This document shows positions 15,742 to 16,093 of a DNA stretch of 16,093 nt, piece by piece. The translations under genes were made by a program, and so were the position numbers. This DNA comes from Pavlovales sp. CCMP2436. Its lineage: Eukaryota > Haptophyta > Pavlovophyceae > Pavlovales. The DNA lies in contig MU631345.1 in assembly GCA_026770615.1 (NCBI GenBank), forward strand, positions 247,833 to 263,925, in the 5' to 3' direction. Positions within the stretch are counted from its first letter, which is position 1. Every line of letters starts with the position of its first letter. Under the pieces are notes generated by a model, which was not told the DNA's origin, searched no databases, and worked only from the letters and a program-made list of their open reading frames with translations.

Positions 15742-16062
15742 CACTTCGGCGTAGCGCGTAGGAGCCTGCGTCGGAGTGCTAAGATCAGCCTGACTTGAAC
15801 TTGAAACTTACCGCCAGCCCGAACCCCCCTATATTAGTATATACCCGGGCACACTACCGGAGATCCATCGGCACGCGCGGTGGCGCCCAAGCCAGCGCAG
15901 CCGACTAAGGCACGCAGCAGGCAATGAGCGACACAGCGCTCAGACCAGCACAACATTCAGAACAGTCAGACGCCAGCTTGAATCCCTATCATAAATTTAC
16001 ATATATAGCGGCTCAGCATGGTTCAACAGGTGTTGTTCACTCACTGACTTGGTCGACGTCAG
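15742..16062 (+). repeat. 339-bp dispersed repeat, copy 2 (321 bp)
   Basis: Same order and orientation as 12983-13321, with scattered substitutions and a shorter middle near 15835-15855. Confidence 0.85.
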
Positions 16063-16093
16063 ACGTTAGTCCTGGCAGCAGGGATGGTGGTGG

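Overview
The window looks like a GC-rich nuclear genome of a unicellular eukaryote. A marine alga such as a haptophyte is my best guess, but the sequence does not prove this. The evidence is a split, spliceosomal-intron-containing 40S ribosomal protein eS4 gene, high-GC codon use in the host-like genes, and dense repeats and DNA transposons. No bacterial-style operons, tRNA, rRNA or CRISPR arrays were seen.

Layout. (1) 1-215: short GC-rich flank with duplicated coding-like repeats. (2) About 216-6700: a sharply AT-rich island that looks like an old integrated DNA-virus segment (polinton-like virus, virophage or algal giant-virus type). It holds decayed beta-rich, coiled-coil and LamG/concanavalin-like surface-protein genes, an apparently intact class-3 lipase and a short virion-type ORF. 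Most frames are broken by stops and frameshifts. (3) 6715-9037: an OTU-domain gene interrupted by three transposon insertions: a Mutator-like foldback element with a 9-bp target duplication, and two related MITEs at TA sites. Removing each element with one target-site copy gives back a single reading frame. The gene has also lost its catalytic cysteine. (4) 9038-10380: noncoding satellite-like DNA with poly-G runs, a 7-bp tandem repeat and BglII-centred palindromes. (5) 10397-12434: the eS4 gene (minus strand, one 196-bp intron), flanked by two copies of a short dispersed repeat. (6) 12095-13321: coding remnants and a 339-bp dispersed repeat. (7) 13424-14900: a putative secreted cysteine-containing protein (plus) facing a frameshifted acidic/HMG-box-like gene (minus). 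(8) 15043-16093: another broken minus-strand reading frame and a second copy of the 339-bp repeat.

Overall, one housekeeping gene sits among mobile and virus-derived DNA at several stages of decay. The strongest result is the nested insertion history in the OTU gene, which reads directly from target-site duplications and frame continuity. The viral origin of the AT-rich island rests on composition, gene style and the lipase. No capsid, ATPase or polymerase hallmark gene could be recognised.
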